Assembly (NCBI RefSeq): GCF_024972775.1
Contig: NZ_CP092282.1
Location: forward strand, 2,721,001 to 2,785,000
From: Dehalobacter sp. DCM
Lineage (GTDB): Bacteria > Bacillota > Desulfitobacteriia > Desulfitobacteriales > Syntrophobotulaceae
Length of the DNA: 64,000 nucleotides
Reading direction: 5' to 3'
Under the pieces are notes generated by a model. The model saw nothing but the letters and a program-made list of their open reading frames with translations. It made no database searches and was not told where the DNA came from. Of this stretch, positions 25,582-34,031 are shown one piece after another (position 1 is the first letter of the stretch; every line of letters starts with the position of its first letter). The position numbers were made by a program, and so were the translations under genes.

Positions 25582-25619
25582 CACAAAATACGAAAATAGT
25601 GATATTTTCGTATTTTGTG
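25582..25619. promoter_or_regulatory. Perfect 17-base-pair palindrome before the M23 peptidase gene
   Basis: CACAAAATACGAAAATA, a GTGA loop, then the exact complement. It ends 22 bases before the TTG start. It could be an operator, a terminator closing the repeat region (TCTTGTTT follows), or a 5'-UTR hairpin. Being AT-rich and perfect, it is unlikely to be coding. Confidence 0.55.
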
Positions 25620-25640
25620 TCTTGTTTCAGGAGTGATATT

Positions 25641-26540
25641 TTGAAGCAAAAGTACTCAATTATCATCATCCCCTCCGATCATGATAAAAAACCGCGTCAA
25701 ATACAATTTTCGATTAAAACAAAAAAATTTTTTATTGGCACTTCCATTGCGCTGGGCATGTTTTTTACCGGATTATTTGTTCATGATATTTACCAAATCC
25801 ATTATATCAATGTCTATGAAGGAAAAATTGCCTATATCAATGAACTTGAAGAGCAACTTCAAGCTAAGAATTTGGAAATAGCCAGGCTCAATGGTAAAAG
25901 TGCTGAAATTAATGAAAGGTTGTCTGCAATCGCTGTGATGGAATCACGGATCGCGGGGATCTTAAAAATAAACCAAGCCAGATCAAATTCATCCGAAATC
26001 AGCCGCGGCGGCATTTCACTTGAACCCACGTCGGCATCGCGAAATTTGGACCAGGCTTCTTTGATGATTGATTCTCAAATGGAATCAATGCAAAAATACT
26101 ACGCCATTGCTGTTGAATATGAGAATAAATTAAATCATACGCCGTCCATCATGCCGGTTTCTGGAGAGCTTTCTTCCGAATTTGGCTATCGTCGCAACCC
26201 TTTTGGCGGCTGGAGCAGCGAATTCCACTCTGGAATCGATATCGCCTGTGATTACGCCACACCGGTCCGCGCAACAGCAGCCGGGACTGTGACCTTTGCG
26301 GGTTACGACGGGTATTGGGGAAGAAAAATTGACATTGATCATGGTTATGGCATTGTCACTTTCTATGCGCATAACTCTAAACTTACGGTGAGTGCCGGTG
26401 ACGAAGTCCAAAAAGGCGAAGTCATTGCCTACAGCGGTAATTCCGGCCGCAGCACCGGCAGCCACCTCCACTATGGAGCATATATCAACGGAAAACTTGT
26501 TGACCCCTTAGTTTTTACTACGAAAACTGTTGAGCAATAA
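25641..26540 (+). CDS. M23 family metallopeptidase, membrane-anchored
   Basis: About 299 residues: basic start, one membrane helix (about 24-42), coiled coil (55-90), linker, then a LytM domain. The zinc and active-site motifs are SSEFGYRRNPFGG, FHSGIDIACDYATPV (HxxxD), and GSHLHYGAYINGK (HxH). It cleaves peptidoglycan cross-bridges outside the membrane. The longest frame starts at 25566 but runs through a perfect palindrome; CAGGAG favours the TTG at 25641. It is followed 44 bases on by the bactofilin gene, a pairing known from cell-shape systems in other bacteria. Confidence 0.88.
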   Translation: MKQKYSIIIIPSDHDKKPRQIQFSIKTKKFFIGTSIALGMFFTGLFVHDIYQIHYINVYEGKIAYINELEEQLQAKNLEIARLNGKSAEINERLSAIAVMESRIAGILKINQARSNSSEISRGGISLEPTSASRNLDQASLMIDSQMESMQKYYAIAVEYENKLNHTPSIMPVSGELSSEFGYRRNPFGGWSSEFHSGIDIACDYATPVRATAAGTVTFAGYDGYWGRKIDIDHGYGIVTFYAHNSKLTVSAGDEVQKGEVIAYSGNSGRSTGSHLHYGAYINGKLVDPLVFTTKTVEQ

Positions 26541-26584
26541 AAAGACGCGATAATATTAAGTTAGCGCTAGAGGAGTGTATCGGT

Positions 26585-26989
26585 ATGTTTAGTAAAAAAG
26601 ATAATGATACCAAACCGACTATCCGTAATATTAGTTCAAGTACCAATATTACATATCTCGCTGAAGACTGTGACTTAAAAGGATCCTTAATATCAGACGG
26701 AAATGTTCGAATCGATGGCAGAATTGAAGGAACGGTTATTGTCGCTGGCGATTTGATCATTGGCCAATCCGCTGTTTTAAAGGCCAATATCCAAGCCAAC
26801 ACAGTGACTTTAGCTGGCGAGGTGCATGGCAATGTGACTATCACCGATCTGCTTGAATTAAGCCCAACAGCCCGACTTTTTGGTGATATTAAGACAAAAC
26901 AATTAAAAATTGACCAAGGTGCAGTTTTCATCGGTTCCAGTTCATTTTCCGAACTAAAAAGTGAGACCATTGAGCAATCGACCCCTTGA
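26585..26989 (+). CDS. Bactofilin
   Basis: 134 residues. Residues 20-115 form the right-handed beta-helix of bactofilins: CDLKGSLISDGNVRIDGRIEGTV, AGDLIIGQSAVLKANIQANTV, GEVHGNVTITDLLELSPTARLFGDIKTKQL. It polymerises without nucleotides and scaffolds cell-wall enzymes or polar structures. The short N-terminus (KKDNDTKPTIRN) and the Ser/Glu-rich C-terminus are outside the helix. AGAGGAG precedes the ATG. With the M23 gene just upstream, a local wall-remodelling unit is likely. Confidence 0.93.
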   Translation: MFSKKDNDTKPTIRNISSSTNITYLAEDCDLKGSLISDGNVRIDGRIEGTVIVAGDLIIGQSAVLKANIQANTVTLAGEVHGNVTITDLLELSPTARLFGDIKTKQLKIDQGAVFIGSSSFSELKSETIEQSTP

Positions 26990-27029
26990 AAGTAAACGTA
27001 TTTCTTTTTCAAAAGGAGATAATTAACTC

Positions 27030-27509
27030 ATGAATTATAAACATATGATCGATAATTTTGCTTATTTTGCTATCATCTATCGGCAAATATTCTCTGGTTA
27101 CGATGCCTCTCAATTAAACTTACCGATAAATAAGACTCAAGAAAAAGTATTGACATTTATTAAGCATAACCCCGATAAAAATATGAGTGAGATAAGCAAA
27201 ATTTCGGGTTTAGAAAAAGGTTCTTTTACAACCTTGATTGATAACCTGATCGGCATGGGTCTTGTTACCCGCAAGCGTTCCGAAACCGACCGCAGAGTCA
27301 ATTATCTCTCTCTTACCGAAGAGGGTTCTAGCTTGGTAGATCGCATCATACAATCACTTGACGAGTACCTGGACCAAAAATTCAGCGTGCTGAGTTCCTC
27401 TGAAAAGATTGAATTTGAGGCTGCACTGGATGAAGCTGTTCGTATCTTGAATAAAGTCGAAAGCAAAGATAAGATGACTCGTAAAATTGTTTGTGCGGAA
27501 GAAAGCTAA
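27030..27509 (+). CDS. MarR family transcriptional regulator
   Basis: 159 residues. Winged helix with NKTQEKVLTFIKHNPD, MSEISKISGLEKGSFTTLIDNLIGMGLV (recognition helix) and the wing RKRSETDRRVNYLSLTEEG, flanked by dimerisation helices. AAAAGGAG precedes the ATG. It lies 40 bases after the bactofilin gene and before a terminator, so it may belong to that transcription unit. Target and ligand are unknown. Confidence 0.9.
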   Translation: MNYKHMIDNFAYFAIIYRQIFSGYDASQLNLPINKTQEKVLTFIKHNPDKNMSEISKISGLEKGSFTTLIDNLIGMGLVTRKRSETDRRVNYLSLTEEGSSLVDRIIQSLDEYLDQKFSVLSSSEKIEFEAALDEAVRILNKVESKDKMTRKIVCAEES

Positions 27510-27554
27510 CGATAGACATTAAAATTGAAAATGCGAAATTAATTAATAATACCT

Positions 27555-27613
27555 AAAAAAGAAAGGCTATTGCCCATGAACAACACCGTTCGAAGTGCAA
27601 AGCCTCTTTTTTT
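27555..27613 (+). terminator. Terminator after the marR gene
   Basis: AAAAAGAAAGGCT-ATTGC pairs with GCAA-AGCCTCTTTTT, with a large loop containing TTCGAA, followed by seven T residues at 27607-27613. Confidence 0.75.
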
Positions 27614-27664
27614 AACTCTTTGTAAGTTTGTAGATGGTAGGATAAAGAAAAGTAAATGTTGCGG

Positions 27665-28174
27665 CTTAGGTCAAGTAGGTTTTCCCACCGGGATCCCTAT
27701 GGTTTCCTTCAAGGGCGGTTTCCCCTTCCCCCCGGTCCAATATGTCGCCATATTTGAAACTTGATCGCCACTTAGTCCGCACTTCAATCCTTTTCTATTG
27801 TACGCTCTAGAAGTTTTCCTTAACACTCCCGGCCATCCTAGCCTCTTTTGCAGAAAAGAATTTCCGGCAGGATAACAGCTGTTTGCCAACACCAGTCGTC
27901 CCATGATTGCCTTCCCAACTTTCCCACCTCAAGGCAGGCTACACTGCACTAAGTTCCTTCCTAATGCAGGTTCATCCCTAAGCCGTAGCTGTATAAACCA
28001 CGTACTCAGGCCTCCACGGAGAAAGGGTAGCGCCCGCATGCCGTTGCGGATCCCCCTCTGTCCTTAACTCCCAGCAACAGCCCAAGACTGGGCGTCTCAA
28101 GCCACCACCAGGAACTTCATCGGTATGCCCTTAGCGGATTCTTAGGCCCGCCCTCGAATGACCGTTTTGCGCAC
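27665..28174 (-). mobile_element. Structured GC-rich stretch resembling the 5' part of a group II intron (truncated)
   Basis: On the minus strand it begins GTGCGC at 28174, the usual 5' end of bacterial group II introns, and continues as about 500 bases of GC-richer, hairpin-dense sequence unlike its AT-rich flanks. A short frame (27671-27904, 77 codons) lies in the last part but shows no reverse-transcriptase motifs. No domain V/VI hairpin is found before the marR terminator, so the element would be truncated at its 3' end. Other structured RNAs, such as the guide RNA of an IscB-type element, are possible alternatives. The call rests on general appearance and the GTGCGC start. Confidence 0.45.
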
Positions 28175-28407
28175 TAGAATAGCGCTCCATGATCCAGAGA
28201 AACTTACAACATTGAAACTAAAAATATTATTTGCTTTCGCCATATTCATTCTATTAGTTTCTACACTATTTTATACATAATAACGCCAATTTGCAAAATA
28301 CAAACACATGCCACAGTTCATTTATAACGAAGCATACCGTATTTAAACGACTAAAATCTGTTATTGTTGACACGAGATTAGCTGTTTTCGCTCAATACGA
28401 CAATAAT

Positions 28408-29031
28408 CTATCTGTGGTTTTTCTTTTGGAATAGCAAATCATTAAATTCTTCTATGTGTCCTTGGCTAACATTTTTGCCATATCGGACCATGAGCATATT
28501 GGCAGGATGTGCGGTAATCTCATCATCGTCCGTTTCCCTAATAACCAAATTAACATGATTCATTAGTCGGGACATCATTTCGCGATATTCATAAATAGGG
28601 ATGTTATCCAGATCCCAATGCCAATAATACTCCGTTGCCAGTACGATATAATCTTCCATTTTTTCGTCCTGGAATGCAGCCAGCAGCATTTCTTTTGCAA
28701 TACCATGCCGCCGGTAACGCGGTGACACTTCGATTGCACCCAACTCCAAAACATTTTTTGGACCCTGAGACCATCGTTCAAAGTCATCAGGTGGATGAAA
28801 GGATATATAACCAACTAATTCGCCCGAAATTTGGGCAGTGACAACTTTACCCTTTTCCAATTGACTAATTTCAATCAATGCCTTTTTCTGCTTATTCGCT
28901 GGCCTAAAAGCTTTCAATCCGTCGTCAATCGACAGCTTTTCCAATAGATCCGGTGATGTCACACCGGAAATTACCAGGTCGCCTTCTGGAGTATGGATTG
29001 TGTGAGTGATGTTGGTCCACTCCTCTATCAC
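28408..29031 (-). CDS. acuA: GNAT acetyltransferase, AcuA-like
   Basis: 207 residues. GNAT core with VGYISFHPPDDFERW, VLELGAIEVSPRYRRHGIAKEML (acetyl-CoA loop), DYIVLATEYYWHWDL and the C-terminal HPANMLMVRYGK. These segments match Bacillus AcuA, which acetylates the active-site lysine of acetyl-CoA synthetase and shuts it off. GGAGG precedes a GTG start. The likely target, acsA, is 18 kb away in this window. No acuB or acuC neighbours are present, unlike Bacillus. Confidence 0.85.
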   Translation of the reverse strand: MIEEWTNITHTIHTPEGDLVISGVTSPDLLEKLSIDDGLKAFRPANKQKKALIEISQLEKGKVVTAQISGELVGYISFHPPDDFERWSQGPKNVLELGAIEVSPRYRRHGIAKEMLLAAFQDEKMEDYIVLATEYYWHWDLDNIPIYEYREMMSRLMNHVNLVIRETDDDEITAHPANMLMVRYGKNVSQGHIEEFNDLLFQKKNHR

Positions 29032-29090
29032 ACGACAGCCTCCTCCAATAAATTCTCACGCGATCGTGTAACCAATCGCTAAAATATAAA

Positions 29091-30344
29091 TTAATCGTTA
29101 GCCCAGCCGGCAAGATATTCTTTTTGCTCAGCATCTAACGTATCGATATTCAAACCAAGTGAATGGAGTTTCATCAACGCTACTTTATTGTCCAATGACT
29201 CGGGAACATTATGGACACCATTATTGCTTCCGGGATTCTTTACAAGGTATTCCAGCGCCAATGCTTGAAGGGCAAAGGACATGTCCATGACCTCCGCAGG
29301 GTGGCCGTCTCCGGCCGCCAAATTAACAAGTCTCCCTTCAGCCAATAAGAATATTTTTTGGCCGGTCTTAAGCGTGTATTCATCTGTATTATGACGTACT
29401 CTGCGTTTATTCACCGCTAAAGACTCCAAGTCAGGCTTCGATATTTCCACATCAAAATGCCCGGCATTAGCCATGATTGCTCCATTTTTCATCAGAAGAA
29501 AGTGCTCTTTGGTAATGATATTTTTATTGCCTGTAACCGTGATAAAGTAATCCGCTTGTGAAGCTGCTGCTTTCATCGGCATCACGTCATAACCATCCAT
29601 CCAGGCTTCATTGGCCTTGACCGGATCAACTTCGCAGATGATGATCCGGGCTCCGAGACCTCTGGCCCGAAGGGCTACCCCTTTGCCGCACCAACCATAG
29701 CCGGCGATACAAACTGTTTTTCCGGCTACGACGAGATTAGTCGTTCTTAAAATAGCATCCCAAACCGACTGTCCGGTTCCATAGCGATTATCAAAGAGAT
29801 ACTTACACCGGGCATCATTGACAGCCATCATCGGAAAGCCGAGCTCTCCTTCCCGCGCCATCGCTTTTAAGCGGAGTATACCGGTTGTGGTTTCTTCAGC
29901 CCCTCCCTTGACTATTTGAAGAAGCTCGCGACGAGAAGAATGAATGGTGGAGACTAAATCTCCGCCGTCATCGATGATATAGTCGGGCTCAAAATCTAAT
30001 GCTTTATTAATATGCATTTTGTACTCTTCCAATGTTGCACCATACCATGCGTAGGCGCGTACACCGTTATTTACCAAAGCAGCAACAACATCATCCTGTG
30101 TCGAGAGCGGATTGCTGGCAACAACAGCTACCTCCCCTCCTCCGGCTTGCACCGTCAAGGCAAGGTATGCTGTTTTTGCTTCTAAATGCAAACAGATAAC
30201 GATCTTTTTCCCTGCAAAGGGACGCACTTCTTCAAACTGTGTCCGAAGCGTATTTAATACGGGCATATATTGGCTGATCCAGTCGATTTTACGCTGTCCT
30301 TCCGCCGCTAACCCAATATCCCGAATGGTAGAAGACTCTTTCAA
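29091..30344 (-). CDS. ahcY: Adenosylhomocysteinase
   Basis: About 417 residues. It splits S-adenosylhomocysteine to adenosine and homocysteine. Motifs: ICLHLEAKTAYLA, DDGGDLVSTIH, EETTTGILRLKAM, NDARCKYLFDNRYGTGQS, the NAD site CIAGYGWCGKGVALRARGLGA, NAGHFDVEI and the C-terminal LNIDTLDAEQKEYLAGW. GGGAGG is followed by a TTG at 30344, 10 codons inside the longest frame. It lacks the C-terminal KPDHYRY tail of some homologues, as in other short bacterial or archaeal forms. It lies downstream of mrp but behind a terminator. Confidence 0.95.
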   Translation of the reverse strand: MKESSTIRDIGLAAEGQRKIDWISQYMPVLNTLRTQFEEVRPFAGKKIVICLHLEAKTAYLALTVQAGGGEVAVVASNPLSTQDDVVAALVNNGVRAYAWYGATLEEYKMHINKALDFEPDYIIDDGGDLVSTIHSSRRELLQIVKGGAEETTTGILRLKAMAREGELGFPMMAVNDARCKYLFDNRYGTGQSVWDAILRTTNLVVAGKTVCIAGYGWCGKGVALRARGLGARIIICEVDPVKANEAWMDGYDVMPMKAAASQADYFITVTGNKNIITKEHFLLMKNGAIMANAGHFDVEISKPDLESLAVNKRRVRHNTDEYTLKTGQKIFLLAEGRLVNLAAGDGHPAEVMDMSFALQALALEYLVKNPGSNNGVHNVPESLDNKVALMKLHSLGLNIDTLDAEQKEYLAGWAND

Positions 30345-30394
30345 TGATAGACACCTCCCTAATTTATTATACACAATATGCGACTGAATAAAAA

Positions 30395-30422
30395 GGAGAC
30401 ATGAGCAACGCTCATTGTCTCC
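30395..30422 (-). terminator. Terminator after the Mrp gene
   Basis: GGAGACA and TGAGC pair with GCTCA and TGTCTCC around a 3-base tip (one bulge). On the minus strand TTTTTATT follows. It lies 20 bases past the mrp stop, between it and ahcY. Confidence 0.8.
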
Positions 30423-30442
30423 GGGTTTGTCCTGATGATTGC

Positions 30443-31294
30443 TTAGACCGTTTCCTGCGGTGCTTTTTGTTGGCTGCGCATGACGACTTTACTCGCGATA
30501 TCATCAAACAGAGCTGAATGATATTCTTCAACTTTGCCGTTATCGGAAAGTTCGGTTAGTTTCGGGTCAATCGGCAATTGGCCGAGATAAGGTATTCCGT
30601 TAGCCGCTGCCTCCTGCTCTCCAGCCGGCTTACCAAATATCTCTATCCGTTTTTTACAGTCCGGGCATTCGACGTAAGCCATATTTTCAACAAGTCCGTA
30701 GAATGTCGCTTTATAGATATTGGCCATTTTGATCGCTTTACGGACAACCATATTCGCCAGCTGCTGCGGGCTGGTAACAATAACCAGGCCATCAACTGGC
30801 ATGGATTGCATTACGCTGATAGGAACATCGCCGGTTCCCGGCGGCAGATCGATGAGTAGGTAGTCTATTTCACCCCATACGACATCTGTCCAAAATTGCT
30901 TGACAAGTTGGGAGATCACCGGTCCTCTCCAGATAACAGGATCATCTTCATTTGGAATCATTAGATTTAAAGAAATGATTTTAATGCCGCCGTCAGATTT
31001 CACAGGAATAATTCCATGTTCTTCTGCACCGGCTTTTCCTTTAAGGCCGAATATTTTAGGAATGCTGGGGCCCGTGACATCGGCATCCAGAATACCGACA
31101 CGATAACCCAGTCGATTTAAACTAACCGCCAACATACTGGTGGTGGAGGATTTCCCAACGCCGCCTTTTCCACTCATGATGGCAATGACATTTTTAACTT
31201 TGCTGAGTTTTTGAGCTTCAGTCAGTTCCGGTACACTAGGACAGCTACCGGAGCAGGATGAAGAACTTGAGCAACTGCTGCATGAACTACTCAC
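30443..31294 (-). CDS. mrp: Mrp/Nbp35 family Fe-S carrier ATPase
   Basis: About 283 residues. Deviant Walker A MSGKGGVGKSSTTSM, DADVTGPSIPKIFG, IDLPPGTGDVP and a CxxC (YVECPDCKK) that bridges a 4Fe-4S cluster between subunits. The N-terminus is a Ser/Cys-rich tail with Cys5, Cys8, Cys14 and Cys18 (counted from the GTG at 31294), including a CX2CX5C pattern like the second half of the eukaryotic Nbp35 motif. GGAGGTAAAAAA supports that GTG over the ATG at 31327. It transfers clusters to apoproteins. Confidence 0.92.
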   Translation of the reverse strand: MSSSCSSCSSSSSCSGSCPSVPELTEAQKLSKVKNVIAIMSGKGGVGKSSTTSMLAVSLNRLGYRVGILDADVTGPSIPKIFGLKGKAGAEEHGIIPVKSDGGIKIISLNLMIPNEDDPVIWRGPVISQLVKQFWTDVVWGEIDYLLIDLPPGTGDVPISVMQSMPVDGLVIVTSPQQLANMVVRKAIKMANIYKATFYGLVENMAYVECPDCKKRIEIFGKPAGEQEAAANGIPYLGQLPIDPKLTELSDNGKVEEYHSALFDDIASKVVMRSQQKAPQETV

Positions 31295-31460
31295 TTTTTT
31301 ACCTCCAAATTCAACTGTATATGACACAGTTTTCTTTCTTTTTTAATCAGCCCCGGGCTATTGACCACGGCTTCTTTTTCTTAAGTCTGTCTAAAGCTAG
31401 AGACCATACCTATAGTATCAATAAAACAATGATTTAGTCAAATCCTTTCGGCTTTTGGTT

Positions 31461-33263
31461 TTATTGGGCTATGGTAAGTGCCTCCAATTGGTCAAGCAAG
31501 CGGATAAAAACGTCCAAAGCTTTTTGAACAGGCTCCGGGGTCTCCATATCCACACCGGCATGGCGCAGCAGCTCAATCGGGTAATCCGACCCACCGCTCG
31601 ACAGGAACTCTATATAGCGTTCCACTGCAGGCTGGCCTTCATCGATGATTTGCTGAGCGAGAGCTGTAGCTGCCGAGAATCCGGTAGCATATTTATAGAC
31701 ATAGAATCCATTATAGAAATGTGGGATACGGCTCCACTCCATTGCTATTTCGTCATCAAGAACAATTTCCGAACCAAAATACTTTAAATTCAGATCTTTA
31801 TAAATCTTGGAAAGGTATTCTGCCGTCAGTGATTCATTTCGTTCAACGGCAGCATGGATCTCCTTCTCGAATTCCGCAAACATTGTTTGCCGGAATACAG
31901 TCCCCCGGAATTGTTCCAGATAGTGATTGATCAAGTAAGCTTTCATTTTCTTGTCATCCGTCGTGTCGATCATATGCCGCATGACCAGCGATTCATTGAG
32001 CGTTGAAGCGACTTCGGCAACAAAAATCTTATAGCCGGCATAGAGATGCTGTTGGTTTTTATTAGAGAAATACGTATGCAGCGAATGTCCCATTTCATGC
32101 GCCAGGGTAAAAAGTGAATCGAGCGTATCCTGATGATTGAGTAAAACATACGGGTGTGACCCATATGTCCCCCAAGAATAACCGCCGCTTGTTTTACCGA
32201 TGTTTTCATAGACATCAATCCAGCCTGAGCTATACCCTTCATCCAATACGTTAAGATAGTCTTCCCCCAGCGGCGCTAGCCCGTCCCGCACAATGGATTT
32301 AGCCTCTTCAAACGAGATATGGGCGTCCATTTCTTTGACAAACGGCACATAAATATCATACATGTGCAGCTCATCCACCCCCAATGCTCTTTTGCGCAAA
32401 GCCAGATAGCGGTGAAATTGCGGCAAATAGGCATGGACCGTTTCAATAAGTGCATCATAAACAGACAACGGTACATTATCATCATCCAAAGCACTTTGAA
32501 TCGCAGAATTATAACGCCTTACTCTTCCGTAGAAAACTTCCGCCTTAACACTGGCATTGAGCATAGCGGCCCACGTATTGATCTGTCTGCCGTAAGCAGC
32601 ATAGAGTGTGGTAAAAGCATCTTTTCTGACGCGTCGGTCACTGCTCTCCATATACTTGATAAAATTCCCTTTAGTCAGTTCGATCTGATTGTCTTCTTCG
32701 TCATGTATTGTCCCAATTTTCAAGTCAGCATCATTGGCCATACTGAAAATTGTACTGGGGGCGGCAGCCATTTCACTGGCCTCTGCTAAGATCTTTTCCT
32801 CAGCCAGGCTTAGAACATGTTCCTTCTGACGTAAAATGTTATCCAAGTAGTGTCCGTAGAAATTCAAGCGGGAATCACTTCTTATTTGTGAAAACCGTTC
32901 ATCAGAAATAGCCAAAATCTCCGGAACTATAAACGACAAGGCGCTGCCAGCCTGTACAGACAGCATCGTTGCGCGGTCCGTCATCCCTTGATAATGAGAG
33001 ATCCTGTTATCCTCATCACGTCGCATCCGCGCATACGTGAAGAGCTCCTCCAGATTGAGGCTTAATTGATCAGCCCACTCCAGACATTCCACAAATAGTT
33101 CCGGTCCTTCGGAAAGTTTTCCTTGGTACTTGGCCGCGACTGAGACCAGTCTCTCTGTCTCCTTGAAGACATTTTCCCATTCCGTATCATTGGAGAAAAT
33201 ATCTTCCAATTTCCATTTATATTCTTGCGGGATTTCCTCCCTTGACCGTAAAATTGCTGACAT
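31461..33263 (-). CDS. pepF: Oligoendopeptidase F
   Basis: About 600 residues, the usual size. M3 metallopeptidase with zinc motif TLAHEMGHSLHTYFS (HExxH), the downstream ligand region VAEVASTLNESLVMRHM, and YKYATGFSAATALAQQI near the C-terminus. It degrades peptides of roughly 7-17 residues in the cytoplasm. GGAGGG supports the ATG at 33263. It stands between the Mrp gene and a CYTH-domain gene on the same strand. Confidence 0.96.
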   Translation of the reverse strand: MSAILRSREEIPQEYKWKLEDIFSNDTEWENVFKETERLVSVAAKYQGKLSEGPELFVECLEWADQLSLNLEELFTYARMRRDEDNRISHYQGMTDRATMLSVQAGSALSFIVPEILAISDERFSQIRSDSRLNFYGHYLDNILRQKEHVLSLAEEKILAEASEMAAAPSTIFSMANDADLKIGTIHDEEDNQIELTKGNFIKYMESSDRRVRKDAFTTLYAAYGRQINTWAAMLNASVKAEVFYGRVRRYNSAIQSALDDDNVPLSVYDALIETVHAYLPQFHRYLALRKRALGVDELHMYDIYVPFVKEMDAHISFEEAKSIVRDGLAPLGEDYLNVLDEGYSSGWIDVYENIGKTSGGYSWGTYGSHPYVLLNHQDTLDSLFTLAHEMGHSLHTYFSNKNQQHLYAGYKIFVAEVASTLNESLVMRHMIDTTDDKKMKAYLINHYLEQFRGTVFRQTMFAEFEKEIHAAVERNESLTAEYLSKIYKDLNLKYFGSEIVLDDEIAMEWSRIPHFYNGFYVYKYATGFSAATALAQQIIDEGQPAVERYIEFLSSGGSDYPIELLRHAGVDMETPEPVQKALDVFIRLLDQLEALTIAQ

Positions 33264-33331
33264 AATGTATCCCTCCATATCTAATCCTCTAGATTATTAT
33301 ACACAGCAATTGATAAAATTACTAATCGCAG

Positions 33332-33823
33332 TCAGTCAGCTCGCTCAGGGTTCCATGTCATAAACGGCCTGCGTCCGAGATTGAGATTCGTATAACGCAT
33401 ATCTCCGGTTATCTCTTTTTTGCTGTCGACCCATTCGGGAAATACCAGTGGATAATTTTCATAGGGCAATTCGATATCAACGGTGATCAACCCCTTATTA
33501 TCCCCGTCATAGACGTCGATTTCCCAGGTTAACCCCTGAGCGTCGCTGATTTTATATCGTATCTTAACAATCGGCGGGCTGAGTGCTAAGGATTTCAGTT
33601 TTTCGATTTCTTCCACGGTGATTTCTTTGACAGGTGTCTCTAATTCAAAGCGTCTGCTGGGAGTGAGATAATCCTTAATCGTAATTACCATCACACTGCC
33701 GGTGACCCTAAACCGGATAGAAGGCGTCTCCGCCAGGTATCCCTGGATCATACGCTCTCCTTTTTCCAACACCGGCAACAAATGAGCGTGAACTAAATAT
33801 TTGCGTTCAATTTCAAGTCCCAT
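33332..33823 (-). CDS. CYTH domain protein, probable triphosphatase
   Basis: About 163 residues. It starts with the CYTH signature GLEIERKYLV (ExExK). Charged tunnel strands follow: GYLAETPSIRFRVTGS, ITIKDYLTPSRRFELETPV, IVKIRYKI, TWEIDVYDGDN and VDIELPYE. Such single-domain bacterial proteins usually hydrolyse tripolyphosphate or other triphosphates with Mg2+ or Mn2+. The ATG at 33823 follows GGATGTG. Confidence 0.88.
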   Translation of the reverse strand: MGLEIERKYLVHAHLLPVLEKGERMIQGYLAETPSIRFRVTGSVMVITIKDYLTPSRRFELETPVKEITVEEIEKLKSLALSPPIVKIRYKISDAQGLTWEIDVYDGDNKGLITVDIELPYENYPLVFPEWVDSKKEITGDMRYTNLNLGRRPFMTWNPERAD

Positions 33824-33948
33824 TTTTTTCACATCCAAATCGCATCAATTAACCATTTCCCATTATATCTCAATTTTAATCAAATTTGCGTCATTTGAGG
33901 CATTTTTGTAATAAAATACGTCTTCTTGTTTCTGTCTTTCTCTTAAAT

Positions 33949-33968
33949 TGCCATTTCTGTAAATGGCA
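33949..33968. promoter_or_regulatory. Palindrome overlapping the chemoreceptor promoter
   Basis: TGCCATTT, a CTGT spacer, then AAATGGCA: a perfect 8-base-pair inverted repeat whose right arm includes the -24 element of the sigma-54 promoter. A repressor site is possible. Confidence 0.45.
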
Positions 33969-33979
33969 TGAAAATTGCA
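33964..33979 (+). promoter_or_regulatory. Sigma-54 promoter of the chemoreceptor gene
   Basis: TGGCATGAAAATTGCA: GG at 33965-33966 and GC at 33977-33978 with exactly 10 bases between, fitting the -24/-12 consensus TGGCAYRNNNNTTGCW. The expected transcript start near 33990 is about 40 bases before the gene. Confidence 0.75.
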
Positions 33980-34031
33980 TATAAATAGTCCGAACCCACC
34001 CTAAAAAACAGAAGAAAGAGGTGCTTAAACT

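Noticed and set aside
25566-25640. N-terminal 25 codons of the M23 gene from the ATG at 25566
   Set aside because: They run through a perfect 17-base-pair palindrome and lack a ribosome site, while CAGGAG precedes the TTG at 25641.
27671-27904. 77-codon frame as the intron-encoded protein
   Set aside because: It has none of the reverse-transcriptase or maturase motifs and lies in a structured, probably untranslated part.
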